Shown: positions 1 through 10,965 of the stretch, one piece after another | How positions within the stretch are numbered: position 1 is the first letter of the stretch | Layout of the letters: each line of letters starts with the position of its first letter | Origin: Dendrolimus kikuchii | Lineage: Eukaryota > Arthropoda > Insecta > Lepidoptera > Lasiocampidae | NCBI GenBank assembly: GCA_019925095.2 | Contig: CM034401.1 | Span: 16,995,338 to 17,059,337, forward strand | Length of the DNA stretch: 64,000 nucleotides | Reading direction: 5' to 3' | Notes under the pieces: model-generated | What the model saw: only the letters and a program-made list of their open reading frames with translations | The model's database searches: none | Told to the model about the DNA's origin: nothing | Position numbers and translations under genes: made by a program

Positions 1-1
1 G

Positions 2-541
2 TGACATATGATTAGTGGTCGCGTTTCCGTGCACATCAACAATTGCTTCACAATGGAGCTCAGGTATATTTTTTTGCGCGTTCCTTGTACCAAGATGTTT
101 GTTTTGGTTTGTTAGCATTTGGTTGTATTTTGAAATTTGGCGGTTTTTTAGTTGTTCATATTTGACCTTTGCTCTCTTGTTAACAATATCAATGTAGTTT
201 TGGAAATCTTCTGTCGATAGTATTACCTGTATTTCATTGTTTTGCGTCTCGATAGCTCTATCTACGTGGTTCAAATTTAAACGGTGTTGGCGGATAAGGC
301 ATCTTAATAACTTTAAACTAGCCTGGCGTAGAATGCTGGCGCTTCCCGATATATCTTTTTTAGATGTTAATTTTACACATACCGGTATAATATTATTATC
401 GCGACACCTTTTTAAGAAATTTAACGATGTCACTAAACGCGCATGCGTTTTGTTTTTAGGCACTCATAATAAAACACCGCCGAATTTTATTTGCGATTAG
501 AGCTAGGCATGTTTGCTGAAGAGCTTCTTCTCTTCAACCAT
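2..541 (-). pseudogene. Penelope-like element ORF, N-terminal fragment
   Basis: On the minus strand a frame is open from 463 to the window edge (about 154 codons). It contains ARLVTSLNFLKRC followed by NNIIP, which resembles the N-terminal region of Penelope-like retroelement polyproteins, then a basic, helix-rich stretch. An ATG at 541-539 opens a short frame (MVEEKKLFSKHA) that stops near 503, so the natural start is separated from the long frame by a stop and a frame change. The ORF runs off the left edge, so the RT and GIY-YIG domains are not visible. Upstream in ORF sense lies a Penelope-associated terminal region (542-780). Family assignment rests on motif resemblance and context, not on a catalytic domain. 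Confidence 0.6.
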
Positions 542-780
542 GTTAGCGGTAGTAAATTAGATTAGGGATTAAATAATAACCATCAAAATTAAAAATTAAA
601 TAATTAAAATTAATAAGTTGGCGGTATAAATAAAACTTTAACAATACTCGTTGACACTTGACATCTTTGTCTTCCGTGATCACGGCCACTGAAAAGTGGC
701 CGAAACGTCGGAAAAACCAAAATCAAATAAAATTACCGCGCTTAAAACCGTTAAAACGTAGTTTTATTACATAAAATTTC
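542..780. repeat. Penelope-like terminal region with hammerhead-like motif
   Basis: An AT-rich segment that recurs at 26735-26930 and, as an inverted pair, at 38341-38705. Positions 672-713 (plus strand) can fold: TTCC pairs with GGAA (outer stem), GGCCAC (684-689) pairs with GTGGCC (696-701), and GAAAC GTC follows. That is the 3' half of a type hammerhead layout, but the conserved CUGANGA box is replaced by GTGATCAC. The motif is antisense to the adjacent ORF fragment. Catalysis is not predicted from this sequence. Confidence 0.55.
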
Positions 781-1053
781 ATCAAAATCGTAGAACCCGA
801 TTTCAGGCTAAGTATTTTGTTGCCTATCAATCTAAAGAATCTATCTTTAGATTGATAGGTTACATTATTTAAGTTTTAGCACGGATCCATAATCCATCCA
901 TTTTTTTATAGCCTATATTAATCAGGGATAATGTGGCATTCGAATGGTGAAATAATTTTTGAAATCGGTCTAGTAGTTTTTGAGTTTATTCGCTACAAAC
1001 ATACAAAAATTAAAAAATACAAATCTTTCCACTTTATAATAGTAATATAGATA
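774..1053 (-). mobile_element. Helitron (Lep1-like) fragment
   Basis: Contains the shared blocks 'atcagggataatg', 'gaaatcggtctagtag' and 'gagtttattcgc', and ends in an AT-rich run reading ATAGA, the reverse complement of a Helitron 5' end beginning TCTAT. The same blocks occur at 20080-20341 and 31735-31963. The CTAG end is missing, apparently cut by the Penelope terminal region. Confidence 0.6.
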
Positions 1054-1529
1054 AGAAGCTCATTCGCCTTCTAATAAAGGTATTACCTATTTATTCTTTG
1101 CTTCCAGTTCAATGGAGCATATACAAGGTGCCCTAAAATTGACATATCCCAATGCGACTATCCGAAATTCACCATTGTATTTTGAGAACGAACGTCGCCT
1201 ATTATTATCCGACAAAATTTAATAAGCCACTAGGGGACGTTGCCTAATTTCACATTCATAGGATTCCTGTTGGCGATTACGTAAAGTCTCGTAACGGAGC
1301 GGTAAATAGATTAGTGTAGGAAGCCTTTGGTGTTCCGAGTGCAGTGAGAATTTGGCCTTTTTCCCAATTTCGGTTGGAGCTGTACAGTATTTAATGCAAA
1401 CTAACTTTCCTTCTCTTTTCGAACTGAACTAGATGTACGTGAAATTACATTTTAACAGAATAAATTGATCACGGCTACTAAAAGATTGCTGAAACGTCAT
1501 AATATATAGATGTAATAATAGATTGTTAA
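1054..1529. other. Unassigned sequence
   Basis: No open frame or clear repeat boundary. Positions 1456-1505 hold a decayed copy of the Penelope-associated motif (TGATCACGGCTAC, then GAAACGTC). Confidence 0.4.
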
Positions 1530-2095
1530 ATGAGAGGTAAGGGTGACTTATTTAGGCACGAGGTAGTTTGGCGCACGAATATAACGAGCGCGCTAATAGT
1601 TCTAGTGCCTAAATAGGCCTTTCATGGGAGGTTAATATTATGTTTTTTATTTTGAATATGAGGAAAGTAAATAAAACTGATTAGTTAAACAAACAACTAC
1701 TTCTATAATAAAATCAGGCGTAAATCTATATCTTAATTTGATGAACTCACTTTACTACGTCACATGTGAAACGTCAAGTAAATTCCTTTTTCTGTGGGAT
1801 TTTACCCGCCAGTATTTTTTGTCACTGATAATTTATATGTATCAAATGACATTACAAAATTATTGATATTTTTTTGTTATAATTAATGCTGCGGTTTAAC
1901 AGTGACCGTAATAAAGTTGGGACATGAGTCTCTGGTTCGCATAGTTTTTATATTTTTTGACAGCAGAGAAAATCATTTCCCAGGGACGAAAAGTACTGTT
2001 TTCATCTCTGTGATCAGGAAATTCCAAGCGTACTTTGAGATATGAGAAATGAAAAAATAATTTACCACCGAGCTTTTTACGACTCCGTAGCTATT
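1530..2095 (+). repeat. Interspersed repeat family E, copy 1
   Basis: Collinear with 23205-24060 in the same orientation over more than 500 bp. Shared landmarks include an inverted pair around TTTAGGCAC and GTGCCTAAATAGGCC, then 'gaatatgaggaaagtaaata', then 'tttcccagggacgaaaa'. No coding capacity seen. The element class is unknown. Confidence 0.65.
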
Positions 2096-2733
2096 TTACT
2101 GAAAACGAAAACCTGTTTTCGTAAAGTTCGTCCGCCTGTCCGTCTTTATATACTAGAGGTATTTTTCACACACACTAATCTATATATATAATTGAAATCC
2201 ACGTATATAGTGATTCATCACGATATCTCAAGATCTATAATACCTATAGACTTGAAATTTCGCATGGACCTTCCTTTCGCCAAGTAGAGGTCAGCTAAGA
2301 ACGGATTTTACGGCACGCGAAGCGGGCGGGTATCTAGAAATCAAAATTGGCGTCAGACGAGTAGAGGTGGCCATAATACACATGTCGTTAAACATATGTA
2401 ACAAAAAAAAGGATAATATTTAATTTTAACGACCTTTATTAATTCACTAGGTAGGGAGATATTGGCCATCAAAGTTGTGAAAATTTGCCCCCCCCCCCTC
2501 TTAACTTTGGAACTTTCAAATGCATATATAAAATAATTAAGGTTCGAAAAGACTCAACAAAAATTTTTAAACAATATTCGTTAAGTAATTTTTGAAAAGT
2601 AGGGTATTTTCAAAAGAAATGCATTTTATGGTAGCGTAGCTAAATATTAAACTCTTCATAGCTTGTAACCTATACGCACTTGGCAGATTTACTGAATAAA
2701 CTGCAAAGTAAAGAAAAAACTGAACTTACAATA
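2096..2733. other. Unassigned AT-rich stretch
   Basis: Holds a short palindrome near 2101-2127 (GAAAAC and GTTTTC arms), a G/C-rich tract with 'gaagcgggcgggtatct' near 2320 resembling decayed Helitron ends, and a run of ten C at 2489-2498. No coding frame is supported. Confidence 0.35.
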
Positions 2734-2748
2734 GCTAAATATTTTACA

Positions 2749-3168
2749 TACATACATACATAACTTCACGCCAGTTCCCTTGCGGGGTAGGCACGAACAA
2801 CAGAGCGCCATTTAGGCCCATTCTTACACACCTCACTTGCTTCTTTGACATTCATAACTCTTGTCATGCACACTCGTCTGTTCTTAAGGCTCCTGACATC
2901 ACCCTCCGCTAGTACACGATCAATTTGATCATGGAAGGTGTATCGTGGCCTTCCACGACTTCTGCATCCATCCACTTTTGCATTGTATATCTGTTTAGTC
3001 ATTCTTTCATCATGCATTCTTTCCACATGCCCGAACCACCGGAGCATTCCTTTCCTTACCTTCACCCCGACACTCTCTTTCAGACCAACTCTCTTTCTTA
3101 CTTCGGTATTACGAACGCGGTCCGCGAGCGTCACTCCGCAGATTTTGCGCAGTGCTCGCATCTCAACC
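2749..3168 (-). mobile_element. RTE-type LINE, 5'-truncated, with 15-bp TSD
   Basis: The minus strand encodes the C-terminal end of an RTE-type endonuclease/reverse transcriptase: EMRALRKICGV, LRWFGHVERM, RGRPR and the terminal RAYPARELA. The 3' end is GAACTGGCGTGAAGTTATG followed by a short (ATGT)n tail. The sequence GCTAAATATTTTACA flanks it on both sides (2734-2748 and 3169-3183), a perfect target-site duplication. The catalytic RT domain is absent, so this is a dead fragment. Confidence 0.92.
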
Positions 3169-3183
3169 GCTAAATATTTTACA

Positions 3184-3605
3184 GCATTAAAAAACATCTT
3201 GTGCTATAAAATGTCGTTTTAGCATTAATGTATTATATTTTTTAGCAAAAAAGTCCCGTTACACAGTATTACCTCACTTTAACTTTCTTCTTTATAACTC
3301 ATATATGAATTTTTATTCTTTTAATAATGCTAGACAAAGATTTTACTGCCGGTAGCTCGTAAGTTGAGCACTAAATTATATTTCTAAGTGTTTTCTTTTG
3401 GGGTTCCATGGGCATTTTGATTCTTACATAATTATTAAAAATTATAATATTTTGATTTTTAATACGTAATTAGAACAACTTATAAGTACCTATATACATT
3501 ACTACATTACCTATATACAAACACTTTAGTGTACATAGCCCTGCCTTTTGTTTTCAGCCTCTCGCTCATAAGTCTGCTGGAAGAAAACTGTTTTTAGGGT
3601 TAAGT
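3184..3605. other. Unassigned AT-rich stretch
   Basis: No coding frame, repeat boundary or RNA-like structure recognised. Confidence 0.35.
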
Positions 3606-3922
3606 CGTACAAGAATAAAGAAAAATATAATTTCCTGCGGCCAGACAGTCTGTCTGTCGTAGGAGGCGACAAAACAATCCACAGCCAGGTGGTAGGGTAT
3701 TTGCCTGTCTGGATGGCTACCACCCCTGGCCTAAAGTATGTCGCCATAACAACCTTGCGTTGTGTTCCGGCATTAGTGACCAAGGTCCAGTCTCCTTTAA
3801 GAGAGCAGCAGCGCATTTGTAGCGCTTTTGATGTTGCAAATGTCCATAGGTGATGGTAACCGCTTTCCATCAAGTGGGCCGTCTGCTTTTCTGCTGAACT
3901 CCTGCAAAATAATAAAAAAAAA
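3606..3922 (+). repeat. SINE-A copy (near full length)
   Basis: Matches the window consensus from a damaged CGTGCAGGAACGG head through GGCGACAAAACAA, TGGCTACCACCCCTGG and GGTAACCGCTTTCCATC to the CTCCTGCAA end and an A-rich tail. It is followed without spacer by a second, truncated copy. Confidence 0.85.
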
Positions 3923-4085
3923 CAATCTTGAGTTGTGGTCCGGCATTAGTGGCCAGGTTCCAGTCTCCACTAAGAGAGCAGCAGCGCATTTGTAGCAACC
4001 TTGGTGTTACAAATGTCCATTGGCGATGGGAACCGCTTTCCATCAGGTAGGCCGACTGCCTTTCTGCTGAACTCGTGCAATAAAC
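3923..4085 (+). repeat. SINE-A copy, 5'-truncated (tandem with previous)
   Basis: Covers only the second half of the repeat, from the 'cttgagttgtg' block to 'ctcgtgcaataaa'. The head-to-tail pair suggests insertion of one copy into the A-rich tail of the other. Confidence 0.8.
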
Positions 4086-4627
4086 AAGCTTACCATAATA
4101 CAAAACCGCTATTTTATGGTTTTATATGTAACTATTTTGTGTACAATAAATAATAGAGAACTCAAACGAATTTTGATTTGTATAATAAGGCACCACAGAG
4201 AAGCATCAATATTGTGAATTTCTTGTTCACTAATACCAAGAATTCTTTTTTCGCATATCTTAAATAATTTTTAAGTTATATACTTCAGTCAAGGTATAAC
4301 GTAAACGCGACTTTTAGCGTGTATAATTTTGTCTGTCAAATTAATTATTATGTTAACTTTTACAGTATAAATCTAGCTGTGCAGAGGACTAAAATAACTA
4401 TTTATGCTGTAAAAGTGTAGGGGTTGTAATAAGTAGAGTGGTGCGCCGATGATCGTTACCTCGTTGGATAAGGTGACGCGCCACTGACAAGAGCTCACGG
4501 CTCACTCGCCCGAGAGGAATACAAAATAAGACGACAATTTGTTTGTTCTACTCGCGATGTATTTACTTGCTTAAATGTTCTTAATTTAACTTAGAGTATA
4601 TATACAGAAACCTTATCATCATCATTT
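4086..4627. other. Unassigned stretch
   Basis: AT-rich with one GC-richer island near 4436-4520. No frame or known repeat recognised. Confidence 0.35.
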
Positions 4628-4962
4628 ATCCGTGCAGGAACGCTATCCGTGCAGGAACGGCGAAAGAATACAATTTCCTGCAGCCGGGCGGCCTGTCGTA
4701 AGAGGCGACAAAACAACCCCCAGCCAGGTGGTAGGGCATTTGCCCGACTGGATGGCTACCACCCCTGGTCTAAATGTATGTCACCATAACAACTATGAGT
4801 TGTGTTCCGGCATTTCTGAACAGGTTCCAGTCTCCCTTTAGAGAGCAGCAGCGCATTTGTAGCACCTTTGGTGTTGCAAATGTCTATAGGCGATGGTAAC
4901 CGCTTTCCATCAAGTGGGCCGTCTGCCTGTCTGCTGAACTCCTGCAATAAAATAAAAAAAAT
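4628..4962 (+). repeat. SINE-A copy with duplicated head
   Basis: Full-length copy whose first 16 bases (ATCCGTGCAGGAACG) occur twice in succession before the body continues. Ends CTCCTGCAATAAAATAAAAA. Confidence 0.88.
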
Positions 4963-5006
4963 CATTTACGTGATGTGCACACCAATTTTCTAATGATTAT
5001 TAAATA

Positions 5007-5499
5007 CTAACTGTACCCGGCAGACGCTGTCCTGCCCTTAAAAAATAAAAATCTAGAACCCGATTGCAGCACCGGTTTCGTTCTCATCCCTGCTCCGTGC
5101 TGTTTACGGGGTGAGAAGTGACACCGGTAGACGCCTGGCGGGAATAGCTGATCGAGTGCTAACTGATCAATTATCGACTTCCGAGAGTAGAAAATTATTA
5201 AAGTACTAATATCGCTATTGAAAAATAGGGGTTTGTGGTAGAAAGGTGAAAATTTAGGGTTGTACGAATTTTTAGTGCCGAATCATAAACAAAAATTAAA
5301 TAAATAAATTTTGTCACAAAAATAAAATAAAATATTTAGGGGTGGGTCGCCCTTAACATTTAGGGGTATAAAAAATAGATGTTGGCCGATTCTCAGATCT
5401 ACCCGATATGCACACAAAATTTCATCCAAATCGGTTCAGCCGTTTTGGAGGAGTTTGGTAACAAACACCGCGACACGAGAATTTTATAGGTATATTAGA
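5007..5499 (-). mobile_element. Helitron, near full length
   Basis: Left end CTAACTGTACCCGGCAGACG and right end reading into ATATTAGA match the two ends of short non-autonomous Helitrons of Lepidoptera. It carries the typical 'atccaaatcggttcagccg' block and 'aacaaacaccgcgacacg' near the end. No Rep/Hel coding capacity. Confidence 0.7.
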
Positions 5500-6162
5500 T
5501 TATATTTACACGTTTATGAGATTGGCCGTTTTCGATGATACAGACAGATGCCCAATCTTATCGACAGCTCTAACACCGACGTCTATTACACAGGTCAACA
5601 AAATTAAAAAAAAAAATTGTTGCCCTAGATAATTATGTCTGCAGCGTTTTATAATTTCTAGTACATATTTGCGAATATATTCATGGAAGTGCCATGCCAT
5701 GGTCTTTATTTGTGCTAAATTACACATCAATTAATTGATGGATAAAACGTGACGCAACATTGGCAAAATGTTCTGAATAAAAATCTTCCTTATAAATCAT
5801 CACCCCATAAATCCCTAATTTAAAAGAAGCCGCATCTGCCCTTTTTGGACGCATTAAAAATATTTCCTTAAAGCGCAGAACCTTAAAAGCGTAGCGTTAA
5901 ATTAAAAAATATGGTTCCCTTAAGAACGGAGTGGTTGTCACAAAAATGTGTGAATATTTCTCAACAAAGTTAAAATGCTTTGCATTAAGGGGGAATAATT
6001 TAGTTTAAAAGTATATAAGTACTTCTGGATGAAACGAAAGAATTTCTCAAAAGCTGAGGTAGGAAGTATGTTATTTTATTAGCATTTATAAGAAATGATT
6101 TTCTTTATTTTAATTTGAATAAACTAAACTAAATAAAAAAATTGCGAAGATGGCAAATAATT
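5500..6162. other. Unassigned stretch
   Basis: A 74-codon minus-strand frame at 5506-5730 has no recognisable domain and I do not call it a gene. The rest shows nothing recognisable. Confidence 0.3.
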
Positions 6163-7019
6163 GACGGCCCCTGTGGTTATTGCAGTTAATCGAGCTATGC
6201 CTTTATTACCTCGCTGCAACGCAGGGGCTCCGGGGTCCTATTCCTGGCATGGTAAATTTCGGCAACGAATTTTCCGTTATATACAACGGTCTGGTTGTTT
6301 GGGATCGGCCCCAGAGTAGTCGAGAGTAGCCCGGACTTTCGGAGTGCTTGCATGGGACTATGGGAAGGCTAAAACGTAGAGGCCCCTTGACAAATTTGAT
6401 ATACCTACATGTGGCGTGACACTGACCGGCGATTATCCCTGTCTATACCATATATAGGTATAATTATACATGTATGTCTGAAGACCACGACCCATAAAAA
6501 TGACCCGAACTTTTGAAGGGCTTGTGTGACTCCATGGGAAGGCCAACACGTAGAGGCCCTTTGAGAAATTTGATGTAAATGTGTTGTGACATTGATGGGC
6601 GACTACCCCTAGCTACATCATATAGTAATTCATCTAAGGACAAGCCCCTGTTAGTGTAGGGCTATTGTAGGAATTGAGAACAAAAGCTACCGGGCTATTG
6701 GGATGAATTGTTAGTAGAACTAGGGATCTGAATTTTTGGGGAATATGGCGTCTGCCCGTCGCAGTGTTCGGGGAACATGGAAAAAATTGACAGACGGTAA
6801 CTCGTCACTTCCTGCATTCCAAATTCAAAATGCCGTATAAGATTCGCAAGGAGCAACATGGGTATAAGTGTCTAAGGGGTGTGTAGAGGTGGGCTGCAGG
6901 TTCATCGAGGCTACTTACGACGCTATGCTATTTATCACTTCCACCCATGGAGCTTAGTGGAGTCTTAGCTCTAGCGATCTCCACTCCGTGCCGACTGGCT
7001 AAGGGAAGTAAAATAGTAT
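6163..7019 (+). repeat. Interspersed repeat family C, long copy
   Basis: A GC-richer block with matches in inverted orientation at 7788-8245 and a short direct match at 52980-53085. Landmarks are GAAGGCCAACACGTAGAGGC, 'gcgtctgcccgtcgcag' and 'cactccgtgccgactggc'. It ends at a short ATT-rich run. Probably the 3' part of an unidentified retroelement. No intact frame. Confidence 0.65.
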
Positions 7020-7028
7020 TATTATTAT

Positions 7029-7300
7029 AGGCAGATGGCGCAGCTGATGCAAAATAATTACAATCACCTATAGACGTTTACAACACCAGGGGCGAGTTGA
7101 ACACGTTGCCAGCCTTTAGGATGTGATAGAGGGATCATACAGGAGGATGGGATATAGCATTACGAGGATATGATAGGGAAAACGGGATAGGAGGCTAAGG
7201 AATTGGGTATTCCAAACTGTCACTCATCAGACAAAACACGATTAGATTGTGGTATCACACCGATACCTAAGAGCCACAATTAAGATAATACTTCCATCAC
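7029..7300 (+). repeat. Divergent relative of SINE-A 3' domain
   Basis: Begins with a degraded GCAGATGGC..CTGATG and continues 'cacctatagacgtttacaac' and 'gttgccagcctttagg', the same core found at 42845-43040 and, more distantly, in SINE-A. Confidence 0.55.
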
Positions 7301-7569
7301 AATTCTCGCACCTCAATAAAATACAAATATCTGTTTGTATTAATAAAAAGTGTGGTACATTAACATCAGGTGTTGTCAAGTAATAACCTTATCCTTAATA
7401 TAATAAACAAAAGGATTCTAATAAGCCTACAAGCGTACTGGATGTTATATTTTTAATCTAAAACATGGGTAAATATTGTAGGATAAACAAATAAAAGGGA
7501 TTGTCGTGAACTTCACGGGTTTTTGTTTTTATTGAGGTGTTGGTTCTTTAGTTCCTTTTAATCAAATTT

Positions 7570-7787
7570 TTTTACTGCATGAGTTCAGCAGACAGGCAGA
7601 CAGCCCACCTGATGGTAAGGGGTTACCATCGCCTATGGACATTTGCAACACCAGAGGTGCTACAAATGCGCTGCTGCTCTCTTAAGGGAGACTAATACCG
7701 AAACACACCTCAAGGTTGTTATGGCCGCATACTCTAGACCAGGGGTGGTAGCCAACCAATCGGGAAAATACCCTACCACATCCGTGC
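7570..7787 (-). repeat. SINE-A copy, truncated, fused to family C
   Basis: Reverse-orientation SINE-A from the tail to the 'taccctaccaca' block, where it passes directly into a family C copy with no spacer. Confidence 0.85.
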
Positions 7788-8245
7788 TTGCCTTAGCCAG
7801 CCCGCAAGAAGTGGAGATTGCTAGAGCTAAGACTCGAGCTCTAGGGGTGGAAGTGATAAATGGCATCACGTTAGAAGTAGCTTCGGTGAACCTGCAGCCC
7901 ACCTCTCTACACCCCTTAGCTACTCACATCCATGCCCCTGCCTGATATGGCATTTTTTGGGGCCCATGCAGGGAGTGGCGAGTCACCGTCTGCCCATTTT
8001 TCCATGTTCTCCGAACATTGCGACGGGCAGACGCCATAGTCTCCATATTCCCAGACCCCTTGTACCACTAGCAGTTCACTCCAATAGCCCGGTACTTTTT
8101 GTCCTCATTTCCCACAATAGTCCTACACTGGCCGGGGCTTGTCCTTGGGTGCATTACAATATGGTGTAGACAGGGATAATCGCCGGTCAGTGTCACGCCA
8201 CATTTCCATTAAATTTGTCACGGGGCCTCTACGTGGTCTCAAAAG
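7788..8245 (-). repeat. Family C copy, inverted relative to 6163-7019
   Basis: Reverse complement of the second half of the 6163-7019 block, including 'gacgggcagacgccata' and 'cagggataatcgccggtca'. The frame at 7643-7945 is a chance frame running from SINE-A into this repeat. Confidence 0.7.
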
Positions 8246-8290
8246 ACATACATATAATAATTATATAAATAAAAAATAATAAGTAAAATT

Positions 8291-8412
8291 ATCCGTGCAG
8301 GAACGGAGAAAGAATACGATACCCTGCGGCCGGGCGGCCTGTCGTAAGAGGCGACAAAACAATCCACAGCCAGGTGGTTTGCCTGTCTGCTGAACTCATG
8401 CAATAAAAAAAA
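8291..8412 (+). repeat. SINE-A copy with internal deletion
   Basis: Has the intact head (ATCCGTGCAGGAACGGAG) and the intact tail (CTGAACTCATGCAATAAAA) but jumps from 'ccacagccaggtgg' to 'tttgcctgtctgctg', losing about 190 bp. Confidence 0.88.
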
Positions 8413-8869
8413 CAGTTCAAATATATCATATACTTAGTTTTAATTTTATGATGAAGCAATTTTGAAAATTTAAGAAAATATATTTCAGATAGGTCCTTTT
8501 TAGTAACTTAATAATATATATCTATAGATATAAGTAACTATTCGTAACAGTTATAACCTCCAAACTCTTTTGAGGTAAATTGGTGAATTCAGCCCACGCA
8601 GTCACGTAGTGTCCCATGATGTCGTTTGTCAAGCTCACCTCTTAACATCACTCTTACTGTGACATGAAGCAGTCTTATTCAGTTTGGTGCTTGTCTTTTA
8701 TCGTGTCGTTAAAAGTCTGTCCTCCCACGTCTCACTTTTGAACTATGTTGTGGATTTAAAAAAAATAGTGGTAGAACTTAAATAATAATTTTAAAATTCA
8801 GCTAATTTTCAGATGTCTGGTACTTTCGATCGGCAAGAAGGGAAATTGAATTAGTCTTCTCTCAGCTGA
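8413..8869. other. Unassigned stretch
   Basis: No gene, RNA or repeat structure recognised. Confidence 0.3.
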
Positions 8870-9215
8870 GATGAGAATTTTGAAATGGAAGTGTGTTGTT
8901 ACAAGAATCTTTAAAAGTTGCACCCGTGACTGAAGACTTGAGAGGAAGAAGACTAAGGTGGTATGGGCATGAAATGACGTAGGTTGAAAGTCCCGTGATA
9001 ACAATAATTTTAATGAAGAAATTTAATTTTAAACTGGATGTTTGATGGGTAGAAAAGTAAAAGTAGAACTAAAAAGAGATGGGTGAATTTTGTAAAGAAC
9101 GATAATAATGATTTCTGGTATACCAGAGGATGTATGCCAGAATAGAGGAAAAGACATATTCTGCCGATCCCAAATAATTCGGAGCAGGTGAAAGTAAAGA
9201 GAGAAGAATCGATAT
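8870..9215 (+). pseudogene. Decayed RTE-type LINE C-terminus
   Basis: Conceptual fragments VAPVTEDLRGRRLRWYGHEM, then with frame changes MYARIEEKTYSADPK, resemble the RTE C-terminal region. Related 3' ends lie at 37395-37520 and 41495-41625. Several stops and shifts. Confidence 0.6.
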
Positions 9216-9335
9216 TCAACAGCTTTACTGCATTGAAAGTGTATTATTATCTGACACGCACTTGACCGATGTTTGCTGGCTATCATAGCTAAGTATGTGG
9301 TATGAAGACGCTTGCAGTACAACTGCGTGTTGTTA

Positions 9336-9584
9336 AGCGTAATACACACCAAAACTGCCGCCTATGTCGGCAACATTTCTCCGTCAGTCCGAGATGAGGA
9401 ACAAAAATACAGCAGGTCACTACAGCGTGAGTACCGCCGGGCTGAGCGCTTGCATACGCAAGCCACCGACATGTCGCCAACATGTAGGCGGGCAGCACGT
9501 TGGGACATGTTGCCGACATGATTTTTTTCATATAGGCCGCCGGGTTGTGTCGGCTGATCGGCGGTTTTGGTGTGTATTAGCGCT
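9336..9584. mobile_element. MITE with TTA target duplication
   Basis: Terminal inverted repeats: the left end AGCGTAATACACACCAAAAC and the reverse complement of the right end AGCGCTAATACACACCAAAA. TTA flanks both sides (9333-9335, 9585-9587). Sub-terminal 'atgtcggcaacat' and 'atgttgccgacat' are also inverted. A 3-bp TTA duplication is typical of PIF/Harbinger elements, but no transposase is present, so the superfamily is tentative. Confidence 0.8.
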
Positions 9585-9587
9585 TTA

Positions 9588-10272
9588 CTTTGACGTATTG
9601 CGTCAACAGATGTTACGTTTTGTCTTCTTTATGATACTGGTCCTCGTAACTTGCATGCTAACGGTGTAGGCTCGTGGGTTGTAGTAGTAAAACTACATCA
9701 TTGTATCGACGTGAGATATTCTTATTTTATTTCTTAATTTAACATTTATTTAGTCTCTATACTATATTTAAATCTAAGTTTGCAAATTCTTAATTAATTC
9801 ACAATGACCCTTTTCAATGATATTCTTGTTTATTGATTTCAGTGTAAATGAAACAATAGTCTGTATAAATCTAAAATACGCTAACGTTTACCTACTACAC
9901 GTAACTGGGATGGGGAAATAGATTGCACAATGTATTCCATAGACATTAATTAAATTTAAAATAACTGTTCCTCCAGTTAATGAAGCCCTCATTTAAATGA
10001 CAAAAACAAAGTAATGGAAATGGGGAGATACCGCTGAAATCATTACCCACTTAACGACAAGCACGAACTCAATCCAGGTCATTACTCTAAGAACTTTACT
10101 TTTAAATGCAAAAGCGTTTAAACAGTTAGGTAATGGCTCGAGAAGTTATCTTTGCTGCTTTGTTGTACAGAATTTTTCCTTAATACATTTGGTCTGGTTT
10201 ATACATGGGTATGTTTTCAACTTTTTTCACTTCCGTTTCCAAATTAACCTAATCAATCAATACTTATACATC
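9588..10272. other. Unassigned stretch
   Basis: AT-rich sequence with no frame, repeat or RNA recognised. Could be intronic if the exon at 10966 is real. Confidence 0.3.
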
Positions 10273-10273
10273 A

Positions 10274-10468
10274 CTAGCGGTCCGGCGCGGTTTCGCCCGC
10301 GCTCTGCCCCGCTCCCGTGGTATATAGCGTCATGTTATATAGCCTATGACACTCCCTGTTAACGTAGCTTTCGAACAGTAAAAGAGTTTTTAAAATCAGT
10401 TTAGTAGATCCAGAGATTACCCCCTACAACGTCACAAACTTTACCTCTTTATAATATTATAGTATAGA
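10274..10468 (-). mobile_element. Helitron, complete 195-bp non-autonomous copy
   Basis: In element sense it starts TCTATACTATAATATT after an A and ends GCGGACCGCTAG-like (plus strand CTAGCGGTCCGGCGCG) before a T, which fits Helitron insertion between A and T. The same 195-bp element, interrupted twice, lies at 29975-30906. Confidence 0.85.
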
Positions 10469-10689
10469 TAATATTGTAGTCTACAAATAATCTTAACAAT
10501 ATAATAACAATAATTTACTTATTTTAAACACAAAGATCTACAATAACAACAAATTTTATACATACCATTTTATTATTAAATTAAACCTTAAAAAATAAAA
10601 TCAATAAAATGTCCATCAGTCAGTCGGTCAGTCGTTAATTGAAGCATTTCATTAACATATATTTTATAAATAATATATTAGCACATAAA

Positions 10690-10800
10690 TGTCACACTAC
10701 TGGGCTCGGGCCTCCCATTATAGGGGGAACGGACAGTATACCCGCCATGGTTGTCCAAGGCGGCTTGGCAGGTTTGACACATCGGTTATCTCGATGTGAT
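10690..10800 (-). repeat. SINE-B fragment (3' half)
   Basis: Reverse complement of the SINE-B 3' half: 'ctactgggctcgggcctccc', 'aaggcggcttggcaggt' and 'catcggttatctcgatgtg'. It joins a SINE-A head fragment. Confidence 0.85.
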
Positions 10801-10802
10801 GT

Positions 10803-10835
10803 ATTCTTTCTCCGTTCCTGCACGGATGCAACGGA
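10803..10835 (-). repeat. SINE-A head fragment
   Basis: 'attctttctccgttcctgc' plus 'acggat', the reverse complement of the SINE-A 5' end, fused to a SINE-B remnant. Confidence 0.75.
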
Positions 10836-10965
10836 TGCACATTATATACAACTCATATAAGCCATAACATACATTATGCTCAAGACTTTATTTGATTACA
10901 AATTGAACCAAAGACGTAATCAATGCACGCAAGCTTAGTAACATTAAATAGTCATTATCTTCCAG

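Noticed and set aside
2925..3222. Plus-strand frames over RTE copies (also 60132-60588)
   Set aside because: Antisense shadows of the minus-strand RTE coding sequence.
5506..5730. 74-codon minus-strand frame as a small gene
   Set aside because: Contains a homopolymer-encoded run and lies by a Helitron; no motif, no start context.
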